Assembly (NCBI GenBank): GCA_903932145.1 | Contig: CAIZFE010000028.1 | Coordinates: forward strand, 62,001 to 126,000 | Reading direction: 5' to 3' | Length of the DNA: 64,000 nt | Source: an uncultured Rhodopila sp. | GTDB lineage: Bacteria; Pseudomonadota; Alphaproteobacteria; Acetobacterales; Acetobacteraceae | Shown: in pieces, positions 19,215-28,853 of the stretch | Numbering within the stretch: the stretch's first letter is position 1 | Layout: every line of letters begins with the position of its first letter | Position numbers and translations under genes: made by a program | Notes under the pieces: generated by a model | What the model saw: the letters and a program-made list of their open reading frames with translations, nothing else | What the model was told of the DNA's origin: nothing | Database searches by the model: none

Positions 19215-20177
19215 TCAGCCAATAGTATCTCGGCGCGGCGGCAGCAGGCGCTCCGCATCGGCGACGATGCGTCGCACGATTTCGCCGGCTGTCGGGATGT
19301 CGTGGATCAAGGCGCAGGCCTCCCCGGCGATCACGGCGGCAATATCGAAGTCTCCCCGCTCCCGCGCGGCCATATAGTCGCGACCGACCTCCTCCGCTTT
19401 TGCTTCCAGCTCGCCCTCCCGGCCAAGCCAGCGTTCGACGTGATGGTTGCGCAATACGCGGCCCTTGTAGGGATCGGGCCACCGGTTCCGGCGCGAGATG
19501 TCGAAAACGATCGAGCGAACGGTCTGCCCGCCTTCCGCCGCCACGATGCGCCGCTTGGCCTCCGGGTGCCCGTCAGCCTCGTGCGAGGCATAGAAGCGCG
19601 TGCCCATCAGCACTCCCTCCGCGCCCAGCATCATGGCCGCTGCCATGCCGCGCCCGTCGGCGATCCCGCCGGCCGCGACCACAGGAACATCGGGACAGGC
19701 TTCAACGACCTGCGGCAGCAGCGTGAATAGCGGTTCCGATTGACCGTGCCCACCGGCCCCCGTGCCCTGTGCCACAATGACATCCGCCCCGGCGCCCGCG
19801 GCGTCCCGGGCCTGCGCCACGCTGTGGACCTGGCAGATCAGTCGCGCACCAGCCGCGCGTATGGCGCTGGCGAACGGGTTCGGATCGCCGAACGAGAGCA
19901 TGATCGCGGCGGGCCGGTGGTCAAGGACGCCGTCCAGCAGTCCGGGGCGCTGCGCGAGGCTCCATGTGATGAAGCCGCAGCCGATCCGGGCATTGCCTGC
20001 GCCGGCCCATTCCCGCTCGATCCAGTCCCTGTTGCCGTAGCCGCCGCCGATCAGGCCAAGCCCGCCCGCGTGGCTCACAGCTGCGGCGAGCCTGCCGCCG
20101 GAGACGATGTCCATTGGGGCCAGCAAAACCGGATGCTCAATTCCGAGCGTCTCCGTCAGCCGGTTTCGGATGGCCAT
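19215..20177 (-). CDS. Nitronate monooxygenase (2-nitropropane dioxygenase family)
   Basis: A 320-residue FMN-dependent TIM-barrel enzyme that oxidises alkyl nitronates such as propionate-3-nitronate. Start chosen at ATG 20177 (MAIRNRLTETLGIEHPVLLA), the usual family beginning; the frame extends to 20291 without support. Typical blocks are APMDIVSGGRLAAAVSHAGG, the phosphate/active-site segment DVIVAQGTGAGGHG with the histidine, and VVAAGGIADGRGMAAAMMLG. Enoyl-ACP reductase FabK is a relative, but the family branch here fits nitronate monooxygenase. It stands alone, so its physiological role may be detoxification of nitro compounds. Confidence 0.85.
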   Translation of the reverse strand: MAIRNRLTETLGIEHPVLLAPMDIVSGGRLAAAVSHAGGLGLIGGGYGNRDWIEREWAGAGNARIGCGFITWSLAQRPGLLDGVLDHRPAAIMLSFGDPNPFASAIRAAGARLICQVHSVAQARDAAGAGADVIVAQGTGAGGHGQSEPLFTLLPQVVEACPDVPVVAAGGIADGRGMAAAMMLGAEGVLMGTRFYASHEADGHPEAKRRIVAAEGGQTVRSIVFDISRRNRWPDPYKGRVLRNHHVERWLGREGELEAKAEEVGRDYMAARERGDFDIAAVIAGEACALIHDIPTAGEIVRRIVADAERLLPPRRDTIG

Positions 20178-20678
20178 CGCGCTGCTCCAAAAGACGGCAC
20201 CGCCAAACGCGGTCCGGCGGAGGCGGAATTTTATCCCTGCCGAGGTCCGCTTACCACCCAAAGCAGACTCGGACTTAGCGCGCGGCGTCAAAAACCAGTG
20301 ACAGCATGCCGACCAGGAACAGGCTCGAGGCCCAGACCGCCATATTATTTCTTAAACTAAATGATTCGGCCCGCCGGGTTGCGGCATGTCGTTTCGTTAT
20401 CGTCAATAGCACCCTTGCCGCGGCCGGACTCAACAGGCATCGGCGCGGACCCGCCGTCACAGGTCCACGTTGAAGCGCATCTGGCACGGAAGTCCCACAA
20501 ATGCCTAAAATGGATGTTTACAATCTATCCTGACCGCGACCACGGGTAATCAAATAGGGACGACCCGTGCTGATCGCTGACCGAAAGCGGGCGGCAAACG
20601 CGCGCTGACAGCGTGCCCGGCCCTGAGATTTTCGCCCGGGATGGTTCGCCACACGCTGTGGCGAACCAAGCCAGCCTC
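20178..20678. other. Intergenic region upstream of nitronate monooxygenase
   Basis: About 500 bases. It includes the short palindrome at 20245-20268 and an AT-richer patch at 20340-20370. A 22-codon minus-strand frame (ATG at 20343 to the stop at 20275, starting MAVWASSLFLVGML) would encode a one-span hydrophobic peptide, but it lacks a ribosome-binding site, so it is noted and not called. Confidence 0.35.
20245..20268. repeat. Short palindromic unit (GTCCGCTT / AAGCAGAC)
   Basis: An 8-base near-perfect stem (one G-T pair) with an 8-base loop. It resembles the small palindromic GTCCGCTTT...AAAGCGGAC elements that are scattered in rhizobial and related alphaproteobacterial genomes. It lies in the leader of the nitronate monooxygenase gene. 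Family membership is from memory and is only suggestive. Confidence 0.35.
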
Positions 20679-21611
20679 TCACCGCGTCTGCTGAATCGCC
20701 GACAAGATCCAATGACCGCCGCGCGACCGCACAAACGTCCAGATCTCCGTCGCCGTCACATGCTCGCTCGCGCTGCCGTCAACCACCCGGCCCGATCCAT
20801 CGCGAGTCGCGTCGATCATCGAGAACTTCATCGCAACCGTCGCGTAATCCCGCCCCTGCTCGGTCCAGGCCTGCGACAGATCGCCGGACACCAGCCGCAC
20901 GTCGGTCACGCTGTTGCGCACCCCGCGGCTGACCTGCTCCGAGAGCTGATCCGCGAAATAACTCACCATCTCGGGCGTCGCCATGGCTTGCAAACCGTTC
21001 AGGTCATGCGCGCTCCACGCCGCCTGGATGCCTTGCAGCAACTGCTCGAACTGCTGGTAATCGCCCGGCGAGATCGCGATCGGCGGCGGCCCACCGCCAC
21101 CGCCACCACCCGGCATCGGGCCGGGTCCCGGCATACCGCCTCGGGCGAAGATGTTGGGACCTCCGGCCATCGCGGGCCGGCGCCCGCCCATGATCAGCCG
21201 GAACACCCATCGCACGGCGAAATACAGCAGGGCCATCTGCAACAGGAAGCCGATGAACCCGAACCCGCCCATGCCGCCGCCCATGAAACCGTGGCCGAAC
21301 AACATGCCGCCGATCCCGGCGCCGATCAGGCCGCCCATCAGACCGGACATAAACCCGGAGCGCGGCGCCCCCTGGTAAGCCGGCGATCCGTAACCCGGTG
21401 AACTATAATTGGGCGCACTCTGCGGGGTCATACTGCGTTGCATCGGCGACGCCGAATACGGGGCGGTATTGGTCGCCGGCGGCGCCGAATATGTCATGCT
21501 GCCGCGGCTGCCCATGGAACTGCTGCTGCCGGCCCGCGCTTCAGCCAGCCCGGGCGCCAGAGCCATAGACAAGGCAACGACGCCGGCCAACAAGCCTTGG
21601 ATTTTGGACAT
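20679..21611 (-). CDS. Tim44-like domain membrane protein
   Basis: A 310-residue protein with a signal peptide (1-25, MSKIQGLLAGVVALSMALAP...), a serine/proline linker, then a glycine/methionine-rich hydrophobic stretch (about 90-135) that probably spans the membrane once or twice. After a poly-glycine linker comes a C-terminal Tim44-type domain (about 185-308: DYQQFEQLLQGIQAAWSAHD, then EMVSYFADQLSEQVSRGVRN). In mitochondria Tim44 tethers import motors; bacterial relatives are of uncertain role, perhaps lipid or complex binding. The frame reaches 21776, but ATG 21611 is followed by a clear signal peptide. It is divergent from the MFS exporter. Confidence 0.82.
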   Translation of the reverse strand: MSKIQGLLAGVVALSMALAPGLAEARAGSSSSMGSRGSMTYSAPPATNTAPYSASPMQRSMTPQSAPNYSSPGYGSPAYQGAPRSGFMSGLMGGLIGAGIGGMLFGHGFMGGGMGGFGFIGFLLQMALLYFAVRWVFRLIMGGRRPAMAGGPNIFARGGMPGPGPMPGGGGGGGPPPIAISPGDYQQFEQLLQGIQAAWSAHDLNGLQAMATPEMVSYFADQLSEQVSRGVRNSVTDVRLVSGDLSQAWTEQGRDYATVAMKFSMIDATRDGSGRVVDGSASEHVTATEIWTFVRSRGGHWILSAIQQTR

Positions 21612-21847
21612 TGAGTTGTTCTTTAAAGTTGTCACGCCGAACAATATGGGGCGGCCGATGCGCCATGACCAGAGGACGCTGTTCGGCCGCTTCGCCCATC
21701 GCCTCCGGCCGCCGTGCCAAGCTGCCGATCCGGCGCGGCCGGCCCGCGTGGCACGCAACCCAGCCAACCCGGACAAACGCTGTCCGCGATGCTATGACCC
21801 GCCGCCACGCCGCTGCAATGCAGCATCCACAAAAGACCGCGGACATA

Positions 21848-23236
21848 ATGAGCATTCCCATCCCGGACGACGGCCTGCGCGGCCCACGATTCATCTCGGC
21901 CGTCACCACGCTGGTGATCGCCATCGCCATGGCGTCGCTGGACACGTCGATCGCCAACACCGCGCTGCCCACCATCGCCGCGGACGTGAACGCCAGCCCG
22001 GCCGACTCGGTGTGGGTGGTGAACGCCTATCAACTGGCGTTGGTCGTGTCGCTGCTGCCGTTTGCCTCGCTGGGTGAGATCATCGGTTACCGCCGCGTCT
22101 ATGTCTGGGGCCTGGCCGTCTTCACCGTTGCTTCACTGCTGTGCGCGTTAAGCTGGTCGCTGCCCACCCTGACCGCCGCCCGCATCATCCAGGGTTTTGG
22201 CGCCAGCGGCATCATGAGCGTCAACACCGCCCTCATCCGCTTCATCTACCCCGCCAAATCGCTCGGTCGGGGCGTCGGCAACAACGCGCTGGTGGTCGCG
22301 GTTTCCACCGCTATCGGCCCGACCGTCGCCGCCGGCATCCTGTCGTTCGGCACCTGGCAGTGGCTGTTCGCGGTCAACGTCCCGCTGGGCGTGATCGCCT
22401 TCGTCCTGGCGATGCGGGTGCTGCCCGACACCAGACGGTCCTCGCATAAATTCGACCTGGTCAGCGCGGCACTGAACGCGGCAACGTTCGGGTTCCTGAT
22501 TTTCGGCATTGGCGAAGCCGCCCACAGCGCCGACCCGAAGCTAACGGTTGCAATCCTGGGTGTGGCGCTGCTGTCCGGTGCGGCGCTGATCTACCGCCAA
22601 CTCGGTTTGACCGCCCCGATGTTGCCGGTTGATCTCTACCGGCGGCCGATGTTCGCGCTGTCGTCGCTGACATCGTTGTTTTCGTTCGCCGCCCAGGGTC
22701 TCGCGTTCGTCGCCCTGCCCTTCTATTTCCAGACCGTGCTGGGCCTCAGCGCGGTGGAGACCGGTCTTTTGCTGACACCCTGGCCGGTGATGACCGCCAT
22801 TGCCGCCCCGTTCGCCGGACCGATGTCGGATCGCTTTCCGCCGGCGATCCTGGGCGGCATCGGACTGGCCCTGCTGGCCATCGGTTTGGCCTTGATCGCG
22901 ACACTGCCCGGCCATCCCGGCACGGTTGGGATCGTCTGGCGGATGATGATTTGCGGCGCCGGCTTCGGCTTTTTCCAGTCGCCCAATCTGCGCGCCATCA
23001 TGTCGAGCGCGCCCCCCGAACGCAGCGGCGGCGCCAGCGGCATCGTCGCCACATCCCGGCTGGTCGGCCAATCGGTCGGCGCGGCGTTGGTGGCCCTGTG
23101 TTTCGGTATCTCCATGCTGCACGGGCCTTCCCTGGCGTTGGGGCTGGCCGCGGCATTCTCGGCGGCGGGCAGCCTCGTCAGCTTTTCCCGCATGGCCGCG
23201 ACACCGGTCAGGACGCCCGCCGCCAGGCGCGGCTGA
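21848..23236 (+). CDS. MFS drug-efflux transporter, DHA2 (EmrB/QacA-like) family
   Basis: A 462-residue inner-membrane proton antiporter with 12-14 predicted spans. It starts at ATG 21848, giving the family's usual opening: a short polar N terminus, then LVIAIAMASLDTSIANTALP, with the acidic residue in helix 1. The motif-A loop reads GEIIGYRRVYVWGL. The role is probably efflux of a toxic compound, such as an antibiotic, dye or plant phenolic. No adjacent TetR regulator or membrane-fusion partner is present, so the substrate is unknown. The upstream open frame to 21611 overlaps the Tim44-like leader and is not used. Confidence 0.88.
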   Translation: MSIPIPDDGLRGPRFISAVTTLVIAIAMASLDTSIANTALPTIAADVNASPADSVWVVNAYQLALVVSLLPFASLGEIIGYRRVYVWGLAVFTVASLLCALSWSLPTLTAARIIQGFGASGIMSVNTALIRFIYPAKSLGRGVGNNALVVAVSTAIGPTVAAGILSFGTWQWLFAVNVPLGVIAFVLAMRVLPDTRRSSHKFDLVSAALNAATFGFLIFGIGEAAHSADPKLTVAILGVALLSGAALIYRQLGLTAPMLPVDLYRRPMFALSSLTSLFSFAAQGLAFVALPFYFQTVLGLSAVETGLLLTPWPVMTAIAAPFAGPMSDRFPPAILGGIGLALLAIGLALIATLPGHPGTVGIVWRMMICGAGFGFFQSPNLRAIMSSAPPERSGGASGIVATSRLVGQSVGAALVALCFGISMLHGPSLALGLAAAFSAAGSLVSFSRMAATPVRTPAARRG

Positions 23237-23519
23237 AATGCCGCGCCGTGTCGGAAAGACACAAAATTGGGTGCTCTATACCAGCGGCCGTTGACGATGC
23301 GGGGCCAGAGCCGGTCTTAACGGGCTTACCTGCTGCAATCACATCTTTTGGGCAGCGGACGGGTTCGGTTCAGCGCGCTGGCGTTGGCTCCGGTCGCATC
23401 AACCGGCCGGTTTAACCGAAGCCATTGCATTTGAGGACTGTTCAGATGGCGCAACGCAGGATACGACTGTCGTACTATCCTGTGAACGGATTCCTCGGAG
23501 CGGTGAGAAGATAACGACC

Positions 23520-26099
23520 ATGAAGATGGCACGTACCTGGGGCTTCGCATCGCTGGCCCTGGCGATTATGATACTCATCGGCAGTGCGACCTGGGTGCTG
23601 ACCGGCATATGGCAGAATGACGCTGTGCGGCTGCAATCGGAGCATGCGACGCAGCAGGCTGATCTGCGGCTGGACGGTTTTGTCAGCGATTTCGAACGCT
23701 CGCTCGCCTATATCCGCTCCGTTCCAGTTCTGATAGCGCACGATCCGATTGCCCTGACTGCTTTCACAAGCCCGGACGCCGACGCCGCCCCGCTCAACGA
23801 TTATCTGAATTTCATCGCCAAGACGACGTCCATCGATCTGGCCTTCGTGCTGGATGCCGACGGACTGTGCGTCGCCTCCAGCAATTTCTCGGAATCCGGT
23901 TCGCTGGTTGGTGAGCATTTTCCGGATCGCGACTATTTCGCGGCGGCCCGGGCTGGCGAACCGGGGACCCAGTACGCGGTCGGCCGGCGCACCAACATTC
24001 CCGGGCTGTTTTACTCGATGCCCATTTTTCGTGACGGCCATTTTGCCGGGGCGGCCGTGGTGAAGATCGACGTTCCCAACATCGCCCGGCGTGTCACCGC
24101 CAAAGGGGCGTTCGTCACCGACCGGCAAGATGTCGTCATCCTCGCGACCGACCGGGACTGGCTGCTGAAGGCGCTGCCCGATGCCCGTGCGTTGAAGCTG
24201 ACCAAAGAGCAACGCCTGTTGGCCTATAAGCGCGATGTGCTGGACATCGTGCCACTGGTGACCGTGACCGGTGCGCCGTTCCATTACCGCGCCGGTTTGC
24301 AGATGCGGCCGGCCGCGATGGCGCGACAAACATTACAGACCGAAGGCCTCGCCGCCTACGAACTGGCGCCGATCGAGGGCCTTGATGCCCTGTGGCAAGA
24401 GCGCTTGATTTACTGCGCGCTCATCTTCATCGGCGCATGCGCTTCGCTGTGGGGCCTGAGCACATCGATTTTGGTGATTCGCCGCTCTCACGCGTACCGC
24501 AATGGTTTGCTGGCGGCGAAAAATCAGGCCGAGGCCGGAAGCCGCGCGAAGTCCGAATTCCTCGCCACCATGAGCCACGAGATTCGAACGCCGATGAACG
24601 GCGTCATCGGCATGACGGATCTGCTGATGGGCACCGAACTGACCGGTGAACAGCGCCACTTCGCCGGCACGATCCAGACCTCGGCGGAAGCGCTGCTGTC
24701 GATCATCAACGACATCCTGGATTTCTCCCGGATGGAGATGGGAAAGCTCGATTTCGAAACCAACCCGTTCGACCCCGGACTGCTGGTCGAAGGTGTCCTG
24801 GACATCCTCACCCCCCGCCTGGCCGGCAAGTCCATCGATCTCGCCAGTTATGTCGATCCCCGGCTGCAAGGCATGTTCCTGGGCGATGAGGGGCGTTTGC
24901 GTCAGGTGCTGCTCAATCTTGTCGGCAATGCCATCAAGTTCACCGAAAGCGGCAGCGTCGTGGTGACTGCCAACCGGGATGTCAACGCCGACGGCCGGCA
25001 GGTCATTCATTTCGAGGTCAAGGATACCGGCATCGGTATCGCCGACGCCGCGAAGCCCGCGATGTTTTCGATGTTCTCGCAGGCGGACTCATCGATGACC
25101 CGGCGCTATGGCGGGACCGGTCTCGGTCTGGCGATTTCGCGGCGGATCGTGGAAATCATGGGCGGCACCATCGGGTTTGACAGCCAGTTGGGGGTCGGCA
25201 GCCGCTTCTGGTTCACCATCCCCGCCGAACGGTCGGGCGATAGTCCGCTGGTGGAATCCGAGGCGCTGCCGATCGCGGGGGTCCGCGTGCTGGTCGTTGA
25301 CGATAATCCGGTGAATATCGATATCTTCCGCCTCCAGATTGAAAGCGCGGGCGGCACGATCGGATCGGCGACCAACGTCGCCGCGGGGATGCGCCTGGCC
25401 CGGGATGCGATCGCGGCCGGCACCCCGTTCGATCTGGCGGTGCTCGATCATCAGATGCCAGGCAACACCGGCTATGAGATGGCCGTGATGATGCGCGCCG
25501 AGACGGCGCTGGCCAGGCTGCCGGTGCTGTTGGCGACCTCCGCCCCCAATCCGACTTTGCGCGCGGATGCCGCCGCCGTCGGTATCGCCCATGTTCTCGC
25601 CAAGCCGGTTCGCCAGGGCGTCTTGATCACGCATTTGCGAGACCTGCTGCGCGGCGGCCATGCCGCATCCCCGGCTCCGGCCGCTTCAAAGGTGCCGGTC
25701 AAGGTCGGCCTGCAGGCGTCGCTGCGCATCCTCGTTGTCGATGACGTCTCCATCAATCGTCAGGTCGCGGACGGCATGCTCAGCAAGCTCGGGCATCACG
25801 TCGATGTCGCCAACGACGGGGTCGAAGCGGTCGGCAAAGTAACGGCATTCCATTACGATGTCATCTTCATGGACATCCAGATGCCGCGCATGAACGGAAT
25901 CGACGCGACGGCGGCCATCCGAGCCCTGAGCGGGCCGAAATCGGAAGTGCCGATTATTGCGATGACCGCCAATGCCATGGAAGGTGACCGCGAGACGCTG
26001 ATGGCGGCCGGAATGGACGACTATATCTCGAAGCCGTTCAGCATGGCGCAGTTGACCGACACGATCGAGGTCTGGCGTATGCGACTGGGGCACGTTTAG
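23520..26099 (+). CDS. Membrane-bound hybrid sensor histidine kinase with two receiver domains
   Basis: An 859-residue sensor kinase. Span 1 is at about 7-28, a periplasmic Cache-like sensor region is at 30-295 ([20 protein letters not shown] and [20 protein letters not shown]), and span 2 is near 298-322. The dimerisation and phosphoacceptor helix has H353 in [17 protein letters not shown]. An ATPase domain follows with N, G1 and G2 boxes ([32 protein letters not shown]). Receiver 1 has D643 ([13 protein letters not shown]) and receiver 2 D785 ([13 protein letters not shown]). No Hpt domain or partner regulator is adjacent, so it must signal to a distant Hpt or regulator. The sensed molecule is unknown; Cache domains often bind small organic acids. 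Confidence 0.92.
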   Translation: MKMARTWGFASLALAIMILIGSATWVLTGIWQNDAVRLQSEHATQQADLRLDGFVSDFERSLAYIRSVPVLIAHDPIALTAFTSPDADAAPLNDYLNFIAKTTSIDLAFVLDADGLCVASSNFSESGSLVGEHFPDRDYFAAARAGEPGTQYAVGRRTNIPGLFYSMPIFRDGHFAGAAVVKIDVPNIARRVTAKGAFVTDRQDVVILATDRDWLLKALPDARALKLTKEQRLLAYKRDVLDIVPLVTVTGAPFHYRAGLQMRPAAMARQTLQTEGLAAYELAPIEGLDALWQERLIYCALIFIGACASLWGLSTSILVIRRSHAYRNGLLAAKNQAEAGSRAKSEFLATMSHEIRTPMNGVIGMTDLLMGTELTGEQRHFAGTIQTSAEALLSIINDILDFSRMEMGKLDFETNPFDPGLLVEGVLDILTPRLAGKSIDLASYVDPRLQGMFLGDEGRLRQVLLNLVGNAIKFTESGSVVVTANRDVNADGRQVIHFEVKDTGIGIADAAKPAMFSMFSQADSSMTRRYGGTGLGLAISRRIVEIMGGTIGFDSQLGVGSRFWFTIPAERSGDSPLVESEALPIAGVRVLVVDDNPVNIDIFRLQIESAGGTIGSATNVAAGMRLARDAIAAGTPFDLAVLDHQMPGNTGYEMAVMMRAETALARLPVLLATSAPNPTLRADAAAVGIAHVLAKPVRQGVLITHLRDLLRGGHAASPAPAASKVPVKVGLQASLRILVVDDVSINRQVADGMLSKLGHHVDVANDGVEAVGKVTAFHYDVIFMDIQMPRMNGIDATAAIRALSGPKSEVPIIAMTANAMEGDRETLMAAGMDDYISKPFSMAQLTDTIEVWRMRLGHV

Positions 26100-26528
26100 G
26101 ATTTTCGCGCCGAAGCGGGCAGGCATGGACTTATACAAGTCCGCTTTGAGACTGACGTACGGCTATTCCACTTCCGTCATGGCCCGGACAAGCTGAGCCA
26201 TGACGATGGGGGCGAGGGTCGGCATCGACGGCCGTTGGTATTATTTCGTGGCATCGTCAGCGGCGGGACGGACCCGGTTCCACACCAAGGCGCCAGGACC
26301 CCACCGACAATGGCATGCTCGGCCACCCTAACAGACGACGGCCGGAAGAGCGTCCAGCAGCTTGGCGTTGAATTGCATAGTCGTGCTGCATTTGCCGAAC
26401 ACGGAACGACTCCGTCGCACCCCGCGGTAATCGGGTTCGGCGATCGGCACGTCCCCATTGGTCCGGGCGCAGCACATGGCCTGCACGTTAGGGTTGACAT
26501 TTACTAACTGTTATGTTAGTTCACAAAC
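26100..26528. other. Intergenic region after the hybrid kinase, contains repeat copy A
   Basis: About 430 bases. The first quarter holds the palindromic repeat. The rest (26241-26500) has frames on both strands but none with recognisable protein features. Just before the next gene, GTTGACATTTACTAACTGTTATGTTAG is AT-rich and includes TTGACA; a -35-like promoter element at 26492-26497 is possible. Confidence 0.45.
26154..26240 (+). repeat. Dispersed palindromic repeat, copy A
   Basis: Core CTTCCGTCATGGCCCGGAC, then GCCATGACGATGGGGGCGAG, then GTCGGCATCGACGGCCGTTG. The ATGGC/GCCAT arms form a hairpin. The same modular sequence recurs at 27545-27650, 46110-46170 and 52148-52285. Copies lie only between genes, as expected for REP-like elements spread by an unseen transposase or by other means. 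Confidence 0.7.
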
Positions 26529-27362
26529 ATGGAGCATTCGGCGCCAACCACAACCCGGCCTGCCTCGCCCGATCCCGCACAGGATCGGGCTGGCCGCACG
26601 ATGCCACAACGTCTCGCCGCCCTGTTGCATGTTGCGCGCGTCCTGCTTGGTCACGGCCGCCGGCTTGTTGAGACCGTGCCGGAGCGCGCCGCGAACGTGG
26701 AGTTCGCCGCCCTGGCCGGGGTTTGCGGCACTTACTCCCTGCCGACCATCCTTGCCCGACTGCAGCGCGGTATCCTGCGCGCGATGGCGTTGGAGCGTTA
26801 TCTGCTGGCCCGTGCCGCAAAGGGCCGCGAGATCGGTTTCGTGTATGCGCGCGAGCGCAGGCCGGCCAAGCCGGCAGCGGAACCGTCCGATGGGGAGCCG
26901 GCTTCTGGAGAGGCGGCAAGCAAAGGCCCGGGTGACCGGGACGAACCGAGCGATCCCGGCGATGACGAAAAGGCGCCCAGGCGCCCCGCGTTCGATCCGG
27001 ACGATCTACGCATCCCGACGCCCGAGGAACTCGACGCCGAGGTGCGCCGCCGCCCGCTCGGCCGCACCATCCTCTCGATCTGCATGGACCTTGCCGTCAT
27101 CCCGAGTTTCTGCACCGGGCCTTTTTGGAACCAGATATCCGACGCTCTCATGAACTACGGCGGCAGTTTCCCGACACTGTTTAAGATACGGCAATACCGC
27201 GAGACATCGTTTCAGAAAGAGCGGGACAAGAAGCCGGATACCTGGGGCTTTGACTGGAAGTTCCCGCCGCCGGAGATAGTTCGCAAGGTGCTGGGGTATA
27301 TGATCGGCGAGGTGCTGAGTTCGGACCCGTTCGATCCGTTGCTGGCCACCGCTCCTCCCTGA
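26529..27362 (+). CDS. Uncharacterised 277-residue protein with acidic low-complexity linker
   Basis: No family was recognised. Residues 1-105 form an alanine/leucine-rich helical region (RLAALLHVARVLLGHGRRLV). Residues 105-160 are a charged, glycine/proline-rich linker (PSDGEPASGEAASKGPGDRD), likely disordered. Residues 160-277 look folded, with PTPEELDAEVRRRPLGRTIL and FDWKFPPPEIVRKVLGYMIG. No signal peptide or membrane span is evident. The gene stands alone, flanked by two same-orientation copies of the palindromic repeat (26154-26240 and 27545-27650) and preceded by a promoter-like AT-rich stretch. The coding character (G/C third positions) supports a real gene. Confidence 0.65.
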   Translation: MEHSAPTTTRPASPDPAQDRAGRTMPQRLAALLHVARVLLGHGRRLVETVPERAANVEFAALAGVCGTYSLPTILARLQRGILRAMALERYLLARAAKGREIGFVYARERRPAKPAAEPSDGEPASGEAASKGPGDRDEPSDPGDDEKAPRRPAFDPDDLRIPTPEELDAEVRRRPLGRTILSICMDLAVIPSFCTGPFWNQISDALMNYGGSFPTLFKIRQYRETSFQKERDKKPDTWGFDWKFPPPEIVRKVLGYMIGEVLSSDPFDPLLATAPP

Positions 27363-27544
27363 GTCCCATCCTCCCGGTCGTGCGTGGCACCCTCTGATTC
27401 CGGGGGCGTTTGCGCGCGCGCTCTGGCCAACCGAGGCATTGTCGGGACTGAACGCTGCACCGGTCGTGTGCGGCACGTTGCGACGTTTCTTCCGATTGCC
27501 TCGGATCGACGTAGTTTCGGACAATTAGATCAGTCGCCGTTGGC

Positions 27545-27650
27545 ATTAACGTAAGGCTGTTCGACATCCGTCTTGGCCCTCGCCCGAACAACCCGGCGGA
27601 GGGCCAAGACGATAGGTGGCGAAAGTTGGCCTCAATGGCGGCTGATATTA
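27545..27650 (+). repeat. Dispersed palindromic repeat, copy B
   Basis: GGCTGTTCGACATCCGTCTT and the inverted arms TTGGCCCTC (27572-27580) and GAGGGCCAA (27600-27607 region) are a diverged version of copy A, in the same orientation. It ends at the aminotransferase stop at 27648. Confidence 0.6.
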
Positions 27651-28853
27651 ATGCAGCCCCTCGCAGAATGTCTGGATGCGCCGGAGGCCTTCCATCAGCT
27701 CCTCGTCTTCCGTGGCGGTGCTGATCCGCAGGAACGGGCTCATGTGATAGGCGGCGCCGTGGACGGTGGCGACGTAGTTTTCCTCCAGCAGCGCCAGACA
27801 GACGTCCTCATCCGTGTTCAGCTTTCGGCCACCGGTGGTGGTCTTGCCGAGGCAGCCGGCGACGTTCGGGAAGACGTAGAAGGCGCCCTCGGGCTTGTGG
27901 CAACTGATGCCTTTCGCCGCGTTCAGCATATCGACGGCGAAATCGCGGCGGCGCTTGTAGGCAACGATCTGCGCCTCGACGCCGTCGTTCGGGCCGTCCA
28001 GAGCCGCTGCCGCCGCCGCCTGCCCGACCGTCGAGATGCCGGCTGTGGCCTGGCCCTGCATCACAGTCATGGCCTTGATCAGCGCCTTCGGGCCACCGGC
28101 GAAACCGATGCGCCAGCCGGTCATGGCGTAGGTTTTCGACACACCCGTCACCGTCAGTGTGCGGTCCTTCAGATCGGGAGCGACCTCGGCAAACGTCGCG
28201 AACTTGAAGCCGTCGAACACCAGATGTTCGTACATGTCGTCGGACAGAATCCAGACATGCGGGTGCTTACGCATCACGGCGGCGATGGCAGCGATTTCTT
28301 CAGCGGTGCAGCAAGCGCCGGTCGGGTTGTTCGGGTTGTTCAGGATCAGCCACTTGGTGCGAGGGGTGATCGCGGCGTCGATATCCTCGGCGCGCGGCTT
28401 GAAGCCGTTGTTCTGCGGGCAGTTCACCAGGACCGGCACGCCCTCGCAGAGTTGCACCATCTGCGCGTAGGCGATCCACGACGGCACCGGAATGACGACC
28501 TCGTCGCCGGGATCGACGGTGGCCATGATCGCGTTGAACAGGCACTGCTTGCCGCCGTTGCCGACGCTGATCTCCTCCAGTGCGTAATCCAGGCCGGAGT
28601 CGCGCTTGAACTTGCGTTGGATCGCTTCCTTCAACTGGCGCGTGCCGTCCTGCGGCGGATACTTGGTGTCGCCGGCCAGCGCGGCCTGATGCGCCGCCTC
28701 AATCGCATGCGGCGGGCTGTCGAAGTTGGGCTCGCCGGTGGTCAGGGTGATCACCGGCTTGCCAGCGGCCTTCAATGCGCGGGCCTTGATCGTCATCTGG
28801 ACGCTGGCGGCGAGTTCGACCCGATCCAGTCGCTTTGCAAATCCCGGCATCAT
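27648..28853 (-). CDS. Class I/II pyridoxal-phosphate aminotransferase, copy 2 of tandem pair
   Basis: A 401-residue aspartate-aminotransferase-fold enzyme that moves an amino group between an amino acid and a 2-oxo acid. Recognisable blocks: NNPNNPTGA (substrate and PLP ring), WILSDDMYEHLVFDG (PLP aspartate and tyrosine) and the Schiff-base lysine in TGVSKTYAMTGWRIGF. The start at 28853 (MMPGFAKRLDRVE) overlaps the upstream paralogue's stop by 4 bases, so translation is coupled. It resembles the aspartate/prephenate aminotransferase group of alphaproteobacteria, but the exact amino acid is unclear. The open frame continuing to 29684 is a shadow of the neighbour. Confidence 0.92.
   Translation of the reverse strand: MMPGFAKRLDRVELAASVQMTIKARALKAAGKPVITLTTGEPNFDSPPHAIEAAHQAALAGDTKYPPQDGTRQLKEAIQRKFKRDSGLDYALEEISVGNGGKQCLFNAIMATVDPGDEVVIPVPSWIAYAQMVQLCEGVPVLVNCPQNNGFKPRAEDIDAAITPRTKWLILNNPNNPTGACCTAEEIAAIAAVMRKHPHVWILSDDMYEHLVFDGFKFATFAEVAPDLKDRTLTVTGVSKTYAMTGWRIGFAGGPKALIKAMTVMQGQATAGISTVGQAAAAAALDGPNDGVEAQIVAYKRRRDFAVDMLNAAKGISCHKPEGAFYVFPNVAGCLGKTTTGGRKLNTDEDVCLALLEENYVATVHGAAYHMSPFLRISTATEDEELMEGLRRIQTFCEGLH

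Noticed and set aside
20275..20343. 22-residue hydrophobic peptide
   Set aside because: No ribosome-binding site and no context; it may be chance.
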